The translations under genes and the position numbers were made by a program. From Streptomyces sp. AC550_RSS872 (GTDB lineage: Bacteria > Actinomycetota > Actinomycetes > Streptomycetales > Streptomycetaceae), in contig NZ_JAGMUL010000063.1 in NCBI RefSeq assembly GCF_019049285.1, positions 1 to 64,000 on the forward strand: a DNA stretch of 64,000 bases. Direction: 5' to 3'. Each line of letters begins with the position of its first letter. The first letter of the stretch is position 1. Of this stretch, positions 33,705-42,041 are shown piece by piece. The notes under the pieces were generated by a model. The model saw only the letters and a list, made by a program, of their open reading frames with translations, was not told the origin of the DNA and did no database searches.

Positions 33705-34850
33705 CTACTTCACGACGACGGCGGCGGCGAGTTTGGACAGCGGCTCCGCGAGCGCGTTGACGCCGTCCGACAGCTCCTTGCGGCCGGCGTCGCCGACCTT
33801 GTCGTACGAGGTGAAGTCGTACGACGACTTGTCCGCCCGGTGCTTGTCGAGCAGCGTGTTCAGCGCGCCGAACTGCTTGTCGAGCTCGGTGACCAGCGCC
33901 TGGTCGTTCTCCTTGGCGACCGGCTTCAGCAGCTCGTAGGCCTTCTCGGCGCCCTCGACGTTGGCCTTGAAGTCGACCAGGTCGGTGTGCGAGTAGCGCT
34001 CCTCCTCGCCGGTGACCTTGCCGGTGGCGACCTCGTCGAGGAGTTCCTTGGCGCCGTTGGCCATGGAGGTCGGGGTGATCTCGGCCTTGCCGACCCGCTT
34101 CTGCCAGTCCTTCAGGTCGGTGATGAGCTGGTCGGCGAGGGTCTTGTCCTCAGCGGTGATCTTCTTGTCCTGCCACAGGGACTTCTCCAGCCGGTGCCAG
34201 CCGGTCCACTTCTGGCCGCTCTTCAGACCGTCCTCGCGGAGGTCGACCTTCGGGTCGATGTCGCCGAAGGACTCCGCGACCGGCTCGGTGCGCTCCCAGC
34301 CGATACGGGAGGGGGCGTAGGCCTTCTTCGCCGCCTCGATGTCACCGTCCTTGACCGCCTTGGCGAACGCCTCCGCCTTCGGCAGCGTCTCGTCGGCCTG
34401 CTCCTGCGCGTACTCGCGGTAGGCGGCGACGGCCTTGTCCAGCCGCGGGTCACGCTTGGCCGCCGTGCCCTTGCCGGTGGCCTTGACGGTCTGCCGGATG
34501 CCGTCGCCCTTCATGCCGGGCTTGCAGGCGATGGTGTAGTCGCCCGCCTTCACCTCGGCGGTGACGGTCTGCTTGGTGCCGGGTCCTATGTTCTCCCGCT
34601 CGGTGACGATGCGGTCGTCCGGGAAGAGGATGTAGACCTCGGTGACCTTGGAGCCTTTGTTCTCGATGGCGAGTTCGACGTGCCCGGCCGGGAACTCCTT
34701 CTTCGACACCTCGCACTTGTCGTCCGTGGAGGTCACGTTGACGACCCGGTCGCCACCCCCTGAACTGCCCTTCTCGGTGCACCCCGTGACGGCGGTCAGA
34801 GCCGCCACGGTGGTGGCGGCGACGACGGCGGAGAGTCTGGCGGGTCGCAT
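33705..34850 (-). CDS. efeO: EfeO periplasmic-type iron-binding lipoprotein
   Basis: A 381-residue EfeO with a lipobox (LTAVTGC). It has an N-terminal cupredoxin-like domain (EFPAGHVELAIENKG, GDYTIACKPGM) and a C-terminal M75 peptidase-like domain with the HxxE metal motif (GWHRLEKSLW). ATG 34850 starts the efe operon. It is the extracellular iron binder that hands iron to EfeU. An iron box lies about 55 bp upstream. Confidence 0.92.
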   Translation of the reverse strand: MRPARLSAVVAATTVAALTAVTGCTEKGSSGGGDRVVNVTSTDDKCEVSKKEFPAGHVELAIENKGSKVTEVYILFPDDRIVTERENIGPGTKQTVTAEVKAGDYTIACKPGMKGDGIRQTVKATGKGTAAKRDPRLDKAVAAYREYAQEQADETLPKAEAFAKAVKDGDIEAAKKAYAPSRIGWERTEPVAESFGDIDPKVDLREDGLKSGQKWTGWHRLEKSLWQDKKITAEDKTLADQLITDLKDWQKRVGKAEITPTSMANGAKELLDEVATGKVTGEEERYSHTDLVDFKANVEGAEKAYELLKPVAKENDQALVTELDKQFGALNTLLDKHRADKSSYDFTSYDKVGDAGRKELSDGVNALAEPLSKLAAAVVVK

Positions 34851-34902
34851 GAAGGCTCCAGGGGATGGCCGGAAAGTGTGCGTGACGGGTCTCACATGGC
34901 AG

Positions 34903-34921
34903 GAAGGTGAGGCTCACCTAA
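34903..34921 (-). promoter_or_regulatory. iron box upstream of efeO
   Basis: GAAGGTGAGGCTCACCTAA matches the 19-bp actinobacterial iron box (TTAGGTTAGGCTAACCTAA) at most positions, with the GGTGAGgCTCACC core fully symmetrical. DmdR1/IdeR-type repressors bind it with ferrous iron, so the efe operon should be induced by iron limitation. The divergent PhzF gene begins about 170 bp away and could share the control. Confidence 0.82.
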
Positions 34922-35092
34922 CGCACATAAGGATCGCCTAAGTGGCCAAAAACGCCGCCACGAGGGAGTCAAATGAAAGTCAAAGGTTGCGCCGCGGGGG
35001 TCACCAGCACCTCCGACAGCAACCGAGCAGCAACAACGGCGCCCCCGTGGCTCCGTGACGAACTCACCGCCCGCATGATGTTCAATGCCCCC

Positions 35093-35737
35093 GTGACTGA
35101 CTACGACGTCCTCCGCGTCTTCTGCGGACCGACCGGCGGCTACGGCAACGAACTCGGTGTCGTCCGCGAGGGCTCCGTGATCCCCGAGCGGAGCGAGCGG
35201 CAGGCGTTCGCCGCGAAACTCGGGTTCAGTGAGACCGTGTTCGTGGACGACCCCGAGCGCGGAGTCATCGACATCTACACACCGACCCTGCGTCTGCCCT
35301 TCGCCGGTCACCCCTGCGTCGGTACGGCCTGGTTGCTCGACGTGCCCGAGCTGGTCACGCCGGCCGGTGTGGTGGGCGCGCGGCAGGACGGGGAGTTCTG
35401 CTGGATCGAGGCGCGGGCGGAGTGGGCACCGCCTAGGACCCTCCGCCGGTACGCGACGGCCGCCGAGGTCGACGATCTGGTCGTACCGCCGCCGGGGGAG
35501 TGGGTGTACGCGTGGGCGTGGGAGGACGAGGCGGCCGGGCGGGTGCGGGCCCGGGGCTTCCCCGGGAGGGGTGACGGCATCGAGGAGGACGAGGCCACCG
35601 GAGCGGCGGCGCTGCTCCTGACCGATCAGTTGGGCCGCGCCCTGAACATCACCCAGGGCGCGGGCTCCCAGATCCTCACGGCACCGCAGCCGGGAGGCTG
35701 GGTGGAGATCGGCGGCCGGGTGTTCCTGGAACGCTGA
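35093..35737 (+). CDS. PhzF-family protein
   Basis: About 214 residues of the PhzF (phenazine biosynthesis-like/epimerase) fold: DYDVLRVFCGPTGGYGNELG, then LGFSETVFVDDPERG, PTLRLPFAGHPCVGTAWLL and EEDEATGAAALLLTDQLG. It is shorter than full PhzF enzymes (around 280 residues), though this short form is common in Streptomyces. The catalytic Glu expected in SETVF is present. Start uncertain: GTG 35093 matches the fold start but has no ribosome-binding site. ATG 34973 is preceded by GAGGGAG and would add 40 unconserved residues. Confidence 0.78.
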   Translation: MTDYDVLRVFCGPTGGYGNELGVVREGSVIPERSERQAFAAKLGFSETVFVDDPERGVIDIYTPTLRLPFAGHPCVGTAWLLDVPELVTPAGVVGARQDGEFCWIEARAEWAPPRTLRRYATAAEVDDLVVPPPGEWVYAWAWEDEAAGRVRARGFPGRGDGIEEDEATGAAALLLTDQLGRALNITQGAGSQILTAPQPGGWVEIGGRVFLER

Positions 35738-35747
35738 CCGGAACCTC

Positions 35748-36395
35748 TCACGCGGACAGCGGGAACTCCTCGCCCAGCGCCCGGAACACCGCCGTGTTCA
35801 GAGCGAACGCCTTCTTGCACTCCGCCACGATCCGCTGCTTCTCCAGGTCGTCCGCGCGGACCCCGTCCAGCAGCTCGCGGTAACCCCGCTTGAACGCGGC
35901 CGGGTTGGAGATCTCCTCGAAGACGTAGAAGCGGACCCCGTCGCCCTTGCGCGCGAAGCCCCAGGTCCTCTCCGCCTTGTCGCGGATGATCTGGCCGCCG
36001 GAGAGGTCGCCGAGGTAACGGGTGTAGTGGTGGGCGACATAGCCGCCCGGCCAGTCCTCGGCGCACTCCCGCACCCGGTCCGCGTAGGCCTGCGTGGCCG
36101 GCAGCGCGGACAGTCCCGCGCGCCACCGCGGCCCCCGCAGATGCGCCAGGTCCCGCTCCAGCGACGCCAGCCGGAGCAGCTCGGGCCGGATGAAGGGTCC
36201 GGCCACCGGATCCGAGGCCAGCCGCTCGGCGTCGGCCTCCAGTGCCTCGTACACGAACCACAGCTGCTCGGTGTACCGCGCGTACGCGTCCACGCCCAGC
36301 CGGCCGCCGAGCAGATCGCTCATGAACGTCGAGGTCTCCGCCTCCATGTGCTGCTCGTGGGACGCGGTGCGGATGACGGTCGCGAAGGAGTCCAT
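35748..36395 (-). CDS. biliverdin-producing heme oxygenase
   Basis: A 215-residue HmuO-type heme oxygenase. The proximal heme ligand is His16 (QHMEAETSTFMSDLLGGRLG) and the distal helix has LGDLSGGQIIRD. It opens heme to biliverdin, CO and iron in the cytoplasm. The preferred start is ATG 36395; an ATG three codons earlier is in frame. An iron box just upstream links it to iron limitation, together with the neighbouring efe operon. Confidence 0.92.
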   Translation of the reverse strand: MDSFATVIRTASHEQHMEAETSTFMSDLLGGRLGVDAYARYTEQLWFVYEALEADAERLASDPVAGPFIRPELLRLASLERDLAHLRGPRWRAGLSALPATQAYADRVRECAEDWPGGYVAHHYTRYLGDLSGGQIIRDKAERTWGFARKGDGVRFYVFEEISNPAAFKRGYRELLDGVRADDLEKQRIVAECKKAFALNTAVFRALGEEFPLSA

Positions 36396-36408
36396 GGCAC
36401 CCATTTTC

Positions 36409-36427
36409 TGAGGTTAGGCTTACCTAA
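36409..36427 (-). promoter_or_regulatory. iron box upstream of the heme oxygenase gene
   Basis: TGAGGTTAGGCTTACCTAA matches the DmdR/IdeR iron box with an intact TTAGGCTTACC-type centre, 13 bp upstream of the heme oxygenase start. That position would overlap the promoter. Second such site in the window. Confidence 0.85.
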
Positions 36428-36472
36428 GTCAATAGGTTTGCCGACGCCGTGTCGGTAAAAGCGTACAAAGAA

Positions 36473-36498
36473 AACCCGCCCTCCGCAGGGGGCGGGTT
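36473..36498 (-). terminator. hairpin terminator of map
   Basis: AACCCGCC(C)...GGGCGGGTT forms a nine-base-pair stem with a short loop 15 bases past the map stop. A run of A/T on the distal side reads as U on the map strand. Good intrinsic terminator candidate. Confidence 0.7.
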
Positions 36499-36512
36499 CC
36501 GGCGGCGCCCGG

Positions 36513-37370
36513 TCAGGGGAGGGTGAGGATCTCCGCCCCCGTCTCCGTCACCACCAGCGTGTGCTCGAACTGCGCGGTGCGCCTGCGGTCCTTGGTGACG
36601 ACCGTCCAGCCGTCGTCCCACATGTCGTACTCGTGCGTCCCCAGCGTCAGCATCGGCTCGATCGTGAAGGTCATCCCGGGCTGGATCACCGTCGTCGCGT
36701 GCGGACTGTCGTAGTGCGGGATGATCAGGCCCGAGTGGAACGACGAGTTAATGCCGTGACCGGTGAAGTCACGGACCACGCCGTAGCCGAAGCGCTTGGC
36801 GTACGACTCGATGACGCGGCCGATGATGTTGATCTGGCGGCCCGGCTTGACCGCCTTGATCGCGCGGTTCAGGGACTCCCGGGTGCGCTCGACCAGCAGC
36901 CGGCTCTCCTCGTCCACCTCGCCGACCGGATACGTGGCGTTGTTGTCGCCGTGCACCCCGCCGATGTACGCCGTCACGTCGAGGTTGACGATGTCACCGT
37001 CGCGCAGCACCGTCGAGTCCGGGATCCCGTGGCAGATCACCTCGTTGACGCTGGTGCACAGGGACTTGGGGAAGCCGCGGTAGCCGAGCGTGGACGGGTA
37101 GGCGCCGTGATCGCACATGTAGTCGTGCGCCACCTTGTCCAGCTCGTCCGTCGTCACACCGGGCGCGATCAGCTTCGCCGCCTCGGCCATCGCCCGCGCG
37201 GCGATACGGCCGGCGACGCGCATCGCCTCGACGGTCTCCGGGGTCTGCACCTCCGGACCCTTGTACGGCGTCGGCGCGGGCTTGCCGACGTACTCGGGGC
37301 GACGGATGTTTCCGGGCACGGAACGGATGGGGGAGAGCTCCCCTGGGACGAGCAGCGACTGGCCAGACAT
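36513..37370 (-). CDS. map: type I methionine aminopeptidase
   Basis: A 285-residue MetAP type Ib enzyme that removes the initiator methionine. Metal ligands appear in order: DGDIVNLDVTAYIGGVHGDN (two Asp), GHGI (His), IEPML (Glu) and QFEHTLV (Glu). The N-terminal extension (about 40 residues, PGELSPIRSVPGNIRRPEYV) is the SH3-binding-like linker typical of actinobacterial MetAP. ATG 37370 is used instead of an upstream GTG/ATG at 37460 because the extension there is not conserved. Confidence 0.93.
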   Translation of the reverse strand: MSGQSLLVPGELSPIRSVPGNIRRPEYVGKPAPTPYKGPEVQTPETVEAMRVAGRIAARAMAEAAKLIAPGVTTDELDKVAHDYMCDHGAYPSTLGYRGFPKSLCTSVNEVICHGIPDSTVLRDGDIVNLDVTAYIGGVHGDNNATYPVGEVDEESRLLVERTRESLNRAIKAVKPGRQINIIGRVIESYAKRFGYGVVRDFTGHGINSSFHSGLIIPHYDSPHATTVIQPGMTFTIEPMLTLGTHEYDMWDDGWTVVTKDRRRTAQFEHTLVVTETGAEILTLP

Positions 37371-37428
37371 GCAAGCGAGTCTAACCAGCGGGCATGGGGG
37401 AACATGTCGGTGGCGAGAGGAGCCGGAC

Positions 37429-37659
37429 ATGGCCTTGTTCAAGAAGCGCACGGTCGGCAAGCCGGGCGAGTGGTACTACTGCCTCGTCCACAAGAAGGTC
37501 GAGGAGGGGCCGGAGTGCCCCGCCAAGGACCGCTTCGGGCCGTACGCCAGCCGGCAGGAGGCCCAGCAGGCGATGGACCTCGCGCGCGAGCGCAACCTGG
37601 AGTGGGAGAACGACCCCCGGTGGCACGACGCCCCGGCCGGGCCGAGGGAAGACGACTGA
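37429..37659 (+). CDS. small conserved hypothetical protein
   Basis: A 76-residue acidic/basic protein, ALFKKRTVGKPGEWYYCLVH onwards, with GPYASRQEAQQAMDLARERN resembling a short SPOR-like or helical repeat. It has a good ribosome-binding site (GAGAGGAG, eight bases before ATG) and lies divergently from map with 58 bp between. No function assigned. It is short but its codon use and position argue for a real gene. Confidence 0.7.
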   Translation: MALFKKRTVGKPGEWYYCLVHKKVEEGPECPAKDRFGPYASRQEAQQAMDLARERNLEWENDPRWHDAPAGPREDD

Positions 37660-37671
37660 GCGGCCTCCTGA

Positions 37672-38964
37672 TCACCCCTCGGCGGGCGTCGGTGCGGCCG
37701 CTGCCGCCGCCCGCTGCTCCCGCAGCCGTACCGCGTGCTCGTTCGTCCGCGCGTCGTACGTCATGAGCTTCGGCAGACACAGCGCCAGCAGCCCCACCGC
37801 GCCCACGCACAGCAGCCCGCCCGACCAGACCGACGTCCGTACGCCACGCCAGGCGGCGACGCCGCCCACGTAGGTCTGGCCGAGCTGCGGGCCCACCGAG
37901 TACGACAGCAGCTCGATCCCGGCGAGCCGGCCGCGCAGCTCGTCCGGGATCGTCTGGTTCCACATCACCCCGCGGAAGATGCCGCTGACCATGTCGGCCG
38001 CGCCGCCGACGGTCAGGAACAGCAGCACCAGCCACACGTTCCCGGAGACACCGGCCGCCGCGATGGCCAGGCCCCACAGCGCGGCCGACACGACGACGGC
38101 CCTCCCGTGCCGGTGCACCCGCGAGGTCCAGCCGCTGGTCAGGCTCACCAGCATCGCGCCGGCCGGGACGGAGGCGTACATGAGACCGAGCGCCCAGGGA
38201 GCGTTCAACTCGTCCGCGAGGAAGGGCAGTACGGCGAGCGGCATCGCGAAGAGCATCGCCGCGATGTCGATGACGTAGGTGCCGAGGAGCTCCTTGCGGC
38301 TCCAGGCGTAGCGGGCGCCCTCGGCGATGGCCCTCAATGACGGCTTCGCGGCCTCGTGAGAGGCGGGGGAGGGGGCGAGGCCGACGACGAACAGGACGGA
38401 CACGACGAAGGTCAGCAGGTCCGCGCCGTACGCCCAGCCGAGCCCCGCGTACGCGACGACCACGCCGGCCAGGGCCGGGCCCGCGACGCCGCCGACCTGC
38501 CAGCGCAGCGCGTTGAGCGAGGCGGCGGCCGGGAGGTGGTCATGGGCCACGATGCGGGGCAACAGCGCGTCCAGGGCGGGGCGTTGGACCGAGACCAGCG
38601 CGGAGGACAGGGCGGCGACGACGTACAGCGGCCAGATGGCGGGGCTCGGCAGCAGCGCGTTGACCAGCAGCGCCGCGCTCAGCACCGCCTGCCCGGCCTC
38701 CGTCCACACGATCAGCTTCCGCTTGTCCAACGCGTCGGCGAGCGCACCCCCGTACAGCCCGAACACGATCAACGGCACCAACTCCACGGCCCCGATCGCC
38801 CCGACCGCCGCCGCGGACCCCGTCAGCTCCTTGATCTGCACCGGCAGCGCGACGAAGGTCAGGAAGCTGCCGAAGGAGGACACGAGCCCCGCCAGCCACA
38901 ACTTGCGAAAGTCGACGGACGCCCGCCAGGGGGTGAGGTCGGGGAGTACGGCACGGAGGTTCAC
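37672..38964 (-). CDS. MFS transporter (EntS/MefA-type)
   Basis: A 430-residue, 12-helix MFS exporter. ASVDFRKLWLAGLVSSFGSF is helix 1, YGGALADALDKRKL the motif A loop, and VSGIFRGVMWNQTIPDELRG matches the EntS/macrolide-exporter branch. It probably exports a small molecule; nothing nearby names the substrate. The GTG at 38964 is taken as the start, since the open frame continues upstream through a repeat without conservation. Confidence 0.83.
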   Translation of the reverse strand: MNLRAVLPDLTPWRASVDFRKLWLAGLVSSFGSFLTFVALPVQIKELTGSAAAVGAIGAVELVPLIVFGLYGGALADALDKRKLIVWTEAGQAVLSAALLVNALLPSPAIWPLYVVAALSSALVSVQRPALDALLPRIVAHDHLPAAASLNALRWQVGGVAGPALAGVVVAYAGLGWAYGADLLTFVVSVLFVVGLAPSPASHEAAKPSLRAIAEGARYAWSRKELLGTYVIDIAAMLFAMPLAVLPFLADELNAPWALGLMYASVPAGAMLVSLTSGWTSRVHRHGRAVVVSAALWGLAIAAAGVSGNVWLVLLFLTVGGAADMVSGIFRGVMWNQTIPDELRGRLAGIELLSYSVGPQLGQTYVGGVAAWRGVRTSVWSGGLLCVGAVGLLALCLPKLMTYDARTNEHAVRLREQRAAAAAAPTPAEG

Positions 38965-39040
38965 GAGGGGCCATGGTCGAGGCGGGTTGTCAGCGGGGCA
39001 ACTGGATTTTCGAGTGGGGTTCAAGTGGCGTGAGGGCAAC

Positions 39041-39100
39041 GCCCCAGGGGCGCGGGGCTGTATCGATGTGCGGCTCCGCCGCGTGGGCGCGACCAGCCAC
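39041..39100 (+). repeat. dispersed CGATGTGCGGCTCCGCC repeat, copy 2
   Basis: GCCCCAGGGGCGCGGGGCTG followed by TATCGATGTGCGGCTCCGCC and GGGCGCGACCAGCCAC. The same block recurs at 45276-45333 and inverted at 30491-30560. It lies between two genes on the minus strand, downstream of the SIS-like gene and upstream of the MFS gene. Confidence 0.8.
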
Positions 39101-39151
39101 ACACAACCCGCACCGGCCGGACGACAAGAAACCACCCCCTCATCCGGCGTA

Positions 39152-39754
39152 CTACCACCGCGGCGGTGGCGGCGCCGTCAAAGACTCCGCCAGCCTGGAC
39201 AGACGGTCCCGAAACCGCCCCCGCCCCCGCCCGGAGGGCACCGCGTTCTCGCCGGCGGCCGCGCTCACCAGATGCTGCACGGTGTCCAGGTCCAGCTCCC
39301 CGCCCTGCGGCACGGCCAGTGCCTCGTGGGCCATGGTCGTCAGCTCCCCCTCGCCGGTGCCGAGGGCCAACACCGTCGCGCCGGCCCGTCGGACGTCGTG
39401 CACCCGCTCCAGGAGCGGCGCCCCGGGCTCGTCCGGCGACACCACCAGCAGGGTCTCCCCATGCCGTGCCGCGGCCAACCGGCCCAGGCCGACCGCCAGA
39501 TGGGCCGGATCCGAGGCGCGCGCGGCATGCCGCACGAGTGTCGGGGCCAGCTCCGGCGTCCCCGACCACGCGGCCTCGTCCACCAGGTGGGCCGCCAGAT
39601 GCCACGGCTCGTACTCCGGCGTCCCGACCAGCAGCAGCCCGCCCCCGTGCGCCACCGCGGACGCCCGCAGCGCCCCCGCGAACCGCCGGGTGGCCCCCAA
39701 CCACTCGGTTCCGGCGAGTACTTCGCGCAACAACGCGACCCGTACGGCATCCAT
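39152..39754 (-). CDS. hypothetical protein with SIS-like region
   Basis: About 200 residues. The middle (GETLLVVSPDEPGAPLLERV, then RRAGATVLALGTGEGELTTM and AHEALAVP) follows the strand/helix pattern of SIS sugar-isomerase domains, including the VSPDEPG loop in place of the usual S-x-S. The first part (LLVGTPEYEPWHLAAHLVDE) would be the other half of the fold. No catalytic set is clear. The start MDAVRVALL (39754) is chosen; a MITE-like repeat lies 19 bp upstream, in the promoter region. Confidence 0.65.
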   Translation of the reverse strand: MDAVRVALLREVLAGTEWLGATRRFAGALRASAVAHGGGLLLVGTPEYEPWHLAAHLVDEAAWSGTPELAPTLVRHAARASDPAHLAVGLGRLAAARHGETLLVVSPDEPGAPLLERVHDVRRAGATVLALGTGEGELTTMAHEALAVPQGGELDLDTVQHLVSAAAGENAVPSGRGRGRFRDRLSRLAESLTAPPPPRW

Positions 39755-39772
39755 GCGACCGCATCCTGCCAC

Positions 39773-39855
39773 AGGGCCTGTTCTGAGTCCCCCGCCTGCG
39801 CCCCGACGCCCGGCCCGCGCTCCGCGCGGACGACGGGGAACTCGGAACAGGCCCT
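39773..39855. mobile_element. 83-bp MITE-like inverted repeat element
   Basis: Ends AGGGCCTGTTCTGAGTCCCC and GGGGAACTCGGAACAGGCCCT are near-perfect inverted repeats. The interior is short and GC-rich. It lies between the divergent SIS-like gene and the sialidase-like gene, so it may have displaced or supply promoter signals. The GCCTGTTCTGA core resembles the GGGGTGTTCTGA ends of the other small elements. Confidence 0.75.
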
Positions 39856-39944
39856 GGCCGACCACTCGTGACCGGGAGTTCACCGCGAATTCGCCCGGCA
39901 CGGGGAAGCAGTGGGCCCCGGCGGCCATGGCGAGGAGTCCGACG

Positions 39945-41018
39945 ATGACCGAGACCACTGTTCCCTTCCGTGCAGGTCAGGAGGGGTATGCCTCGTTCCG
40001 TATCCCGGCCGTCGTCGCCGGCGGTGCGGGCACGGTGCTCGCCTTCTGCGAGGGCCGGGTCGAGTCCGCCGCCGACCACGGGCACATCGACATCGTGCTG
40101 AAGCGGTCCACGGACGGCGGCCGCACCTGGGGCCCGCTCGCGGTGGTCGCCGACAACGGCCGGCACCTCGCCGGCAACCCCGCCCCCGTAGTCCTCGACA
40201 CCGGCCGCATCCTGCTCGTCCACGTCCGCAACCACGCCGGCGCCACCGAGGCCGCCATCCTGCGCGGCGAGGTCAGCGACGCCGACGGCCGCCGGATCTG
40301 GGTGCGGTACAGCGACGACGACGGCGTCACCTGGTCGAGCCCGAAGGAGATCACCGCGCAGGTGAAGCGGCCGGGCTGGCGCTGGTACGCCACCACCCCC
40401 GGCCACGCCATCCAGCTGAGCACCGGCCGGATCGTCGTCCCCGCCAACCACACGATCCCGCCCACCCCCGGCGACATCGGCAACGAGGCCAAGTACAACA
40501 GCGGCCACTGCTTGCTCAGCGACGACCGGGGCGCCACCTGGCGCATCGGCTACGTCGACGAGAACACCGACGGCTGCATCAACGTCAACGAGACCACCGC
40601 CGCCGAACTCCCCGACGGCCGCGTCTACTTCAACACCCGCAACGACTCCCCGTCCCCCGGCAACCGTGCCGACGCCCACTCCGCCGACGGCGGCGCGACC
40701 CTGGTGAAGCCCTTCCGCCCGCAGGCCGGCCTGTCCGCCCCCGTCTGTGAGGGCAGCGTCCTCCAGCTCCGCGACCCCGACGTCCTGCTCTTCTCCGGCC
40801 CCGCCGACCCGGCCGCCCGCGCCCTGATGACCATCCGCGCCTCCACCGACGGCGGCCTCACCTGGCGGTCCGCGCACACGGTGGACGGGCTGCCCGCCGC
40901 GTACTCGGACCTCGTACGGATCGACGGCGCGACGGTCGGACTCCTCTACGAGACCGGCGACTTCAGCGCGTACGAGACCATCGCCTTCCGGCGGGTACCC
41001 GTGACGGACCTCACCTGA
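39945..41018 (+). CDS. exo-alpha-sialidase-like protein (BNR/Asp-box repeats)
   Basis: A 357-residue six-bladed beta-propeller of the sialidase superfamily: the FRIP motif (YASFRIPAVV, arginine of the triad) and four Asp boxes (STDGGRTWG, SDDDGVTWS, SDDRGATWR, STDGGLTWR). A catalytic Glu candidate lies in PVCEGSVLQL and a Tyr in PAAYSDLV. There is no signal peptide from ATG 39945, so the protein appears cytoplasmic, unusual for this family. The ribosome-binding site is GAGGAG. Confidence 0.83.
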   Translation: MTETTVPFRAGQEGYASFRIPAVVAGGAGTVLAFCEGRVESAADHGHIDIVLKRSTDGGRTWGPLAVVADNGRHLAGNPAPVVLDTGRILLVHVRNHAGATEAAILRGEVSDADGRRIWVRYSDDDGVTWSSPKEITAQVKRPGWRWYATTPGHAIQLSTGRIVVPANHTIPPTPGDIGNEAKYNSGHCLLSDDRGATWRIGYVDENTDGCINVNETTAAELPDGRVYFNTRNDSPSPGNRADAHSADGGATLVKPFRPQAGLSAPVCEGSVLQLRDPDVLLFSGPADPAARALMTIRASTDGGLTWRSAHTVDGLPAAYSDLVRIDGATVGLLYETGDFSAYETIAFRRVPVTDLT

Positions 41019-41070
41019 GCCCTGCCGGAGGCAGGGTCGGCCGACGAGTCCGCCCACGTAAAGTCGGCCC

Positions 41071-41796
41071 ATGACCTCTACCGACAGTGCACAGCAGTCC
41101 GCCGGGGCCCCCGCGAAGGCCCCGGCCAAGGACCCCTGGGACCTCCCCGACGTCTCCGGGCTGGTCGTCGGCGTGCTCGGCGGGACCGGGCCGCAGGGCA
41201 AGGGCCTCGCCTACCGGCTCGCCAAGGCCGGACAGAAGGTGATCATCGGTTCGCGGGCGGCCGACCGCGCCCAGGCCGCCGCCGACGAGCTCGGGCACGG
41301 CGTCGAGGGCGCCGACAACGCCGAGTGCGCGCGCCGCAGCGACATCGTGATCGTCGCCGTGCCGTGGGAGGGCCACGGCAAGACGCTGGAGTCCCTGCGC
41401 GAGGAGCTGGCCGGCAAGCTGGTCGTCGACTGCGTCAACCCGCTCGGCTTCGACAAGAAGGGCGCCTACGCGCTCAAGCCGGAGGAGGGCAGCGCCGCCG
41501 AGCAGGCCGCCGCCCTGCTGCCGGACTCGCGGGTCACGGCGGCCTTCCACCATCTGTCGGCGGTGCTGTTGCGGGACCCGGAGATCGACGAGATCGACAC
41601 CGATGTGATGGTGCTCGGGGAGGTGCGGGCGGACGTGGAGATCGTCCAGGCCCTGGCCGGACGTATCCCCGGCATGCGCGGCATCTTCTCGGGACGGCTG
41701 CGCAACGCCCACCAGGTGGAGTCGCTGGTGGCGAACCTGATCTCGGTGAACCGGCGCTACAAGGCGCACGCGGGGCTGCGCGTCACGGACGTGTGA
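41071..41796 (+). CDS. npdG: NADPH:F420 oxidoreductase
   Basis: A 241-residue F420-dependent NADP reductase. The NADP site GVLGGTGPQGKGLAYRLAKA and the following GSR are diagnostic, and the later VVDCVNPLGFDKKG and HHLSAVLLRDP also fit. It exchanges hydride between coenzyme F420 and NADP in the cytoplasm, linking to the many F420 enzymes of actinomycetes. An N-terminal tail rich in Ala/Pro/Lys (about 28 residues) is extra to the fold. Confidence 0.9.
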   Translation: MTSTDSAQQSAGAPAKAPAKDPWDLPDVSGLVVGVLGGTGPQGKGLAYRLAKAGQKVIIGSRAADRAQAAADELGHGVEGADNAECARRSDIVIVAVPWEGHGKTLESLREELAGKLVVDCVNPLGFDKKGAYALKPEEGSAAEQAAALLPDSRVTAAFHHLSAVLLRDPEIDEIDTDVMVLGEVRADVEIVQALAGRIPGMRGIFSGRLRNAHQVESLVANLISVNRRYKAHAGLRVTDV

Positions 41797-41849
41797 GGGA
41801 TGGGGGACACTGGTCGCCGTAGCAGTGTCCCCCGAAGGAGCCGACCGAA

Positions 41850-42035
41850 ATGCCCCGCCTCGCCATCTACGCCCTGATCGTCTGTCTTCTCTCCGTGGCC
41901 GCGGCGGTCGTGTCCTTCGCGCAGGGCAGCTTTCTGGGGGTCATCTGGGTGCTGCTGGCCGGGCTGTCGTCGAACATGACCTGGTACTACGTCAAGCGAG
42001 GCCGGGACGCCCGGAACGGTTCCGCGACCGGTTGA
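41850..42035 (+). CDS. small membrane protein
   Basis: A 61-residue protein with two hydrophobic helices (IYALIVCLLSVAAAVVSFA and FLGVIWVLLAGLSSNMTWYY) and a basic tail. The ATG has a GAAGGAGCC ribosome-binding site. It follows npdG by 53 bp and converges with the site-2-type protease gene, 6 bp apart. Unknown function; similar short proteins follow npdG in related genomes, to my recollection. Confidence 0.65.
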   Translation: MPRLAIYALIVCLLSVAAAVVSFAQGSFLGVIWVLLAGLSSNMTWYYVKRGRDARNGSATG

Positions 42036-42041
42036 CCGAGG

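Noticed and set aside
39021..41201. 726-codon minus-strand frame across the sialidase-like gene
   Set aside because: Antisense to the Asp-box protein and crosses repeats and a MITE; no conserved segment.
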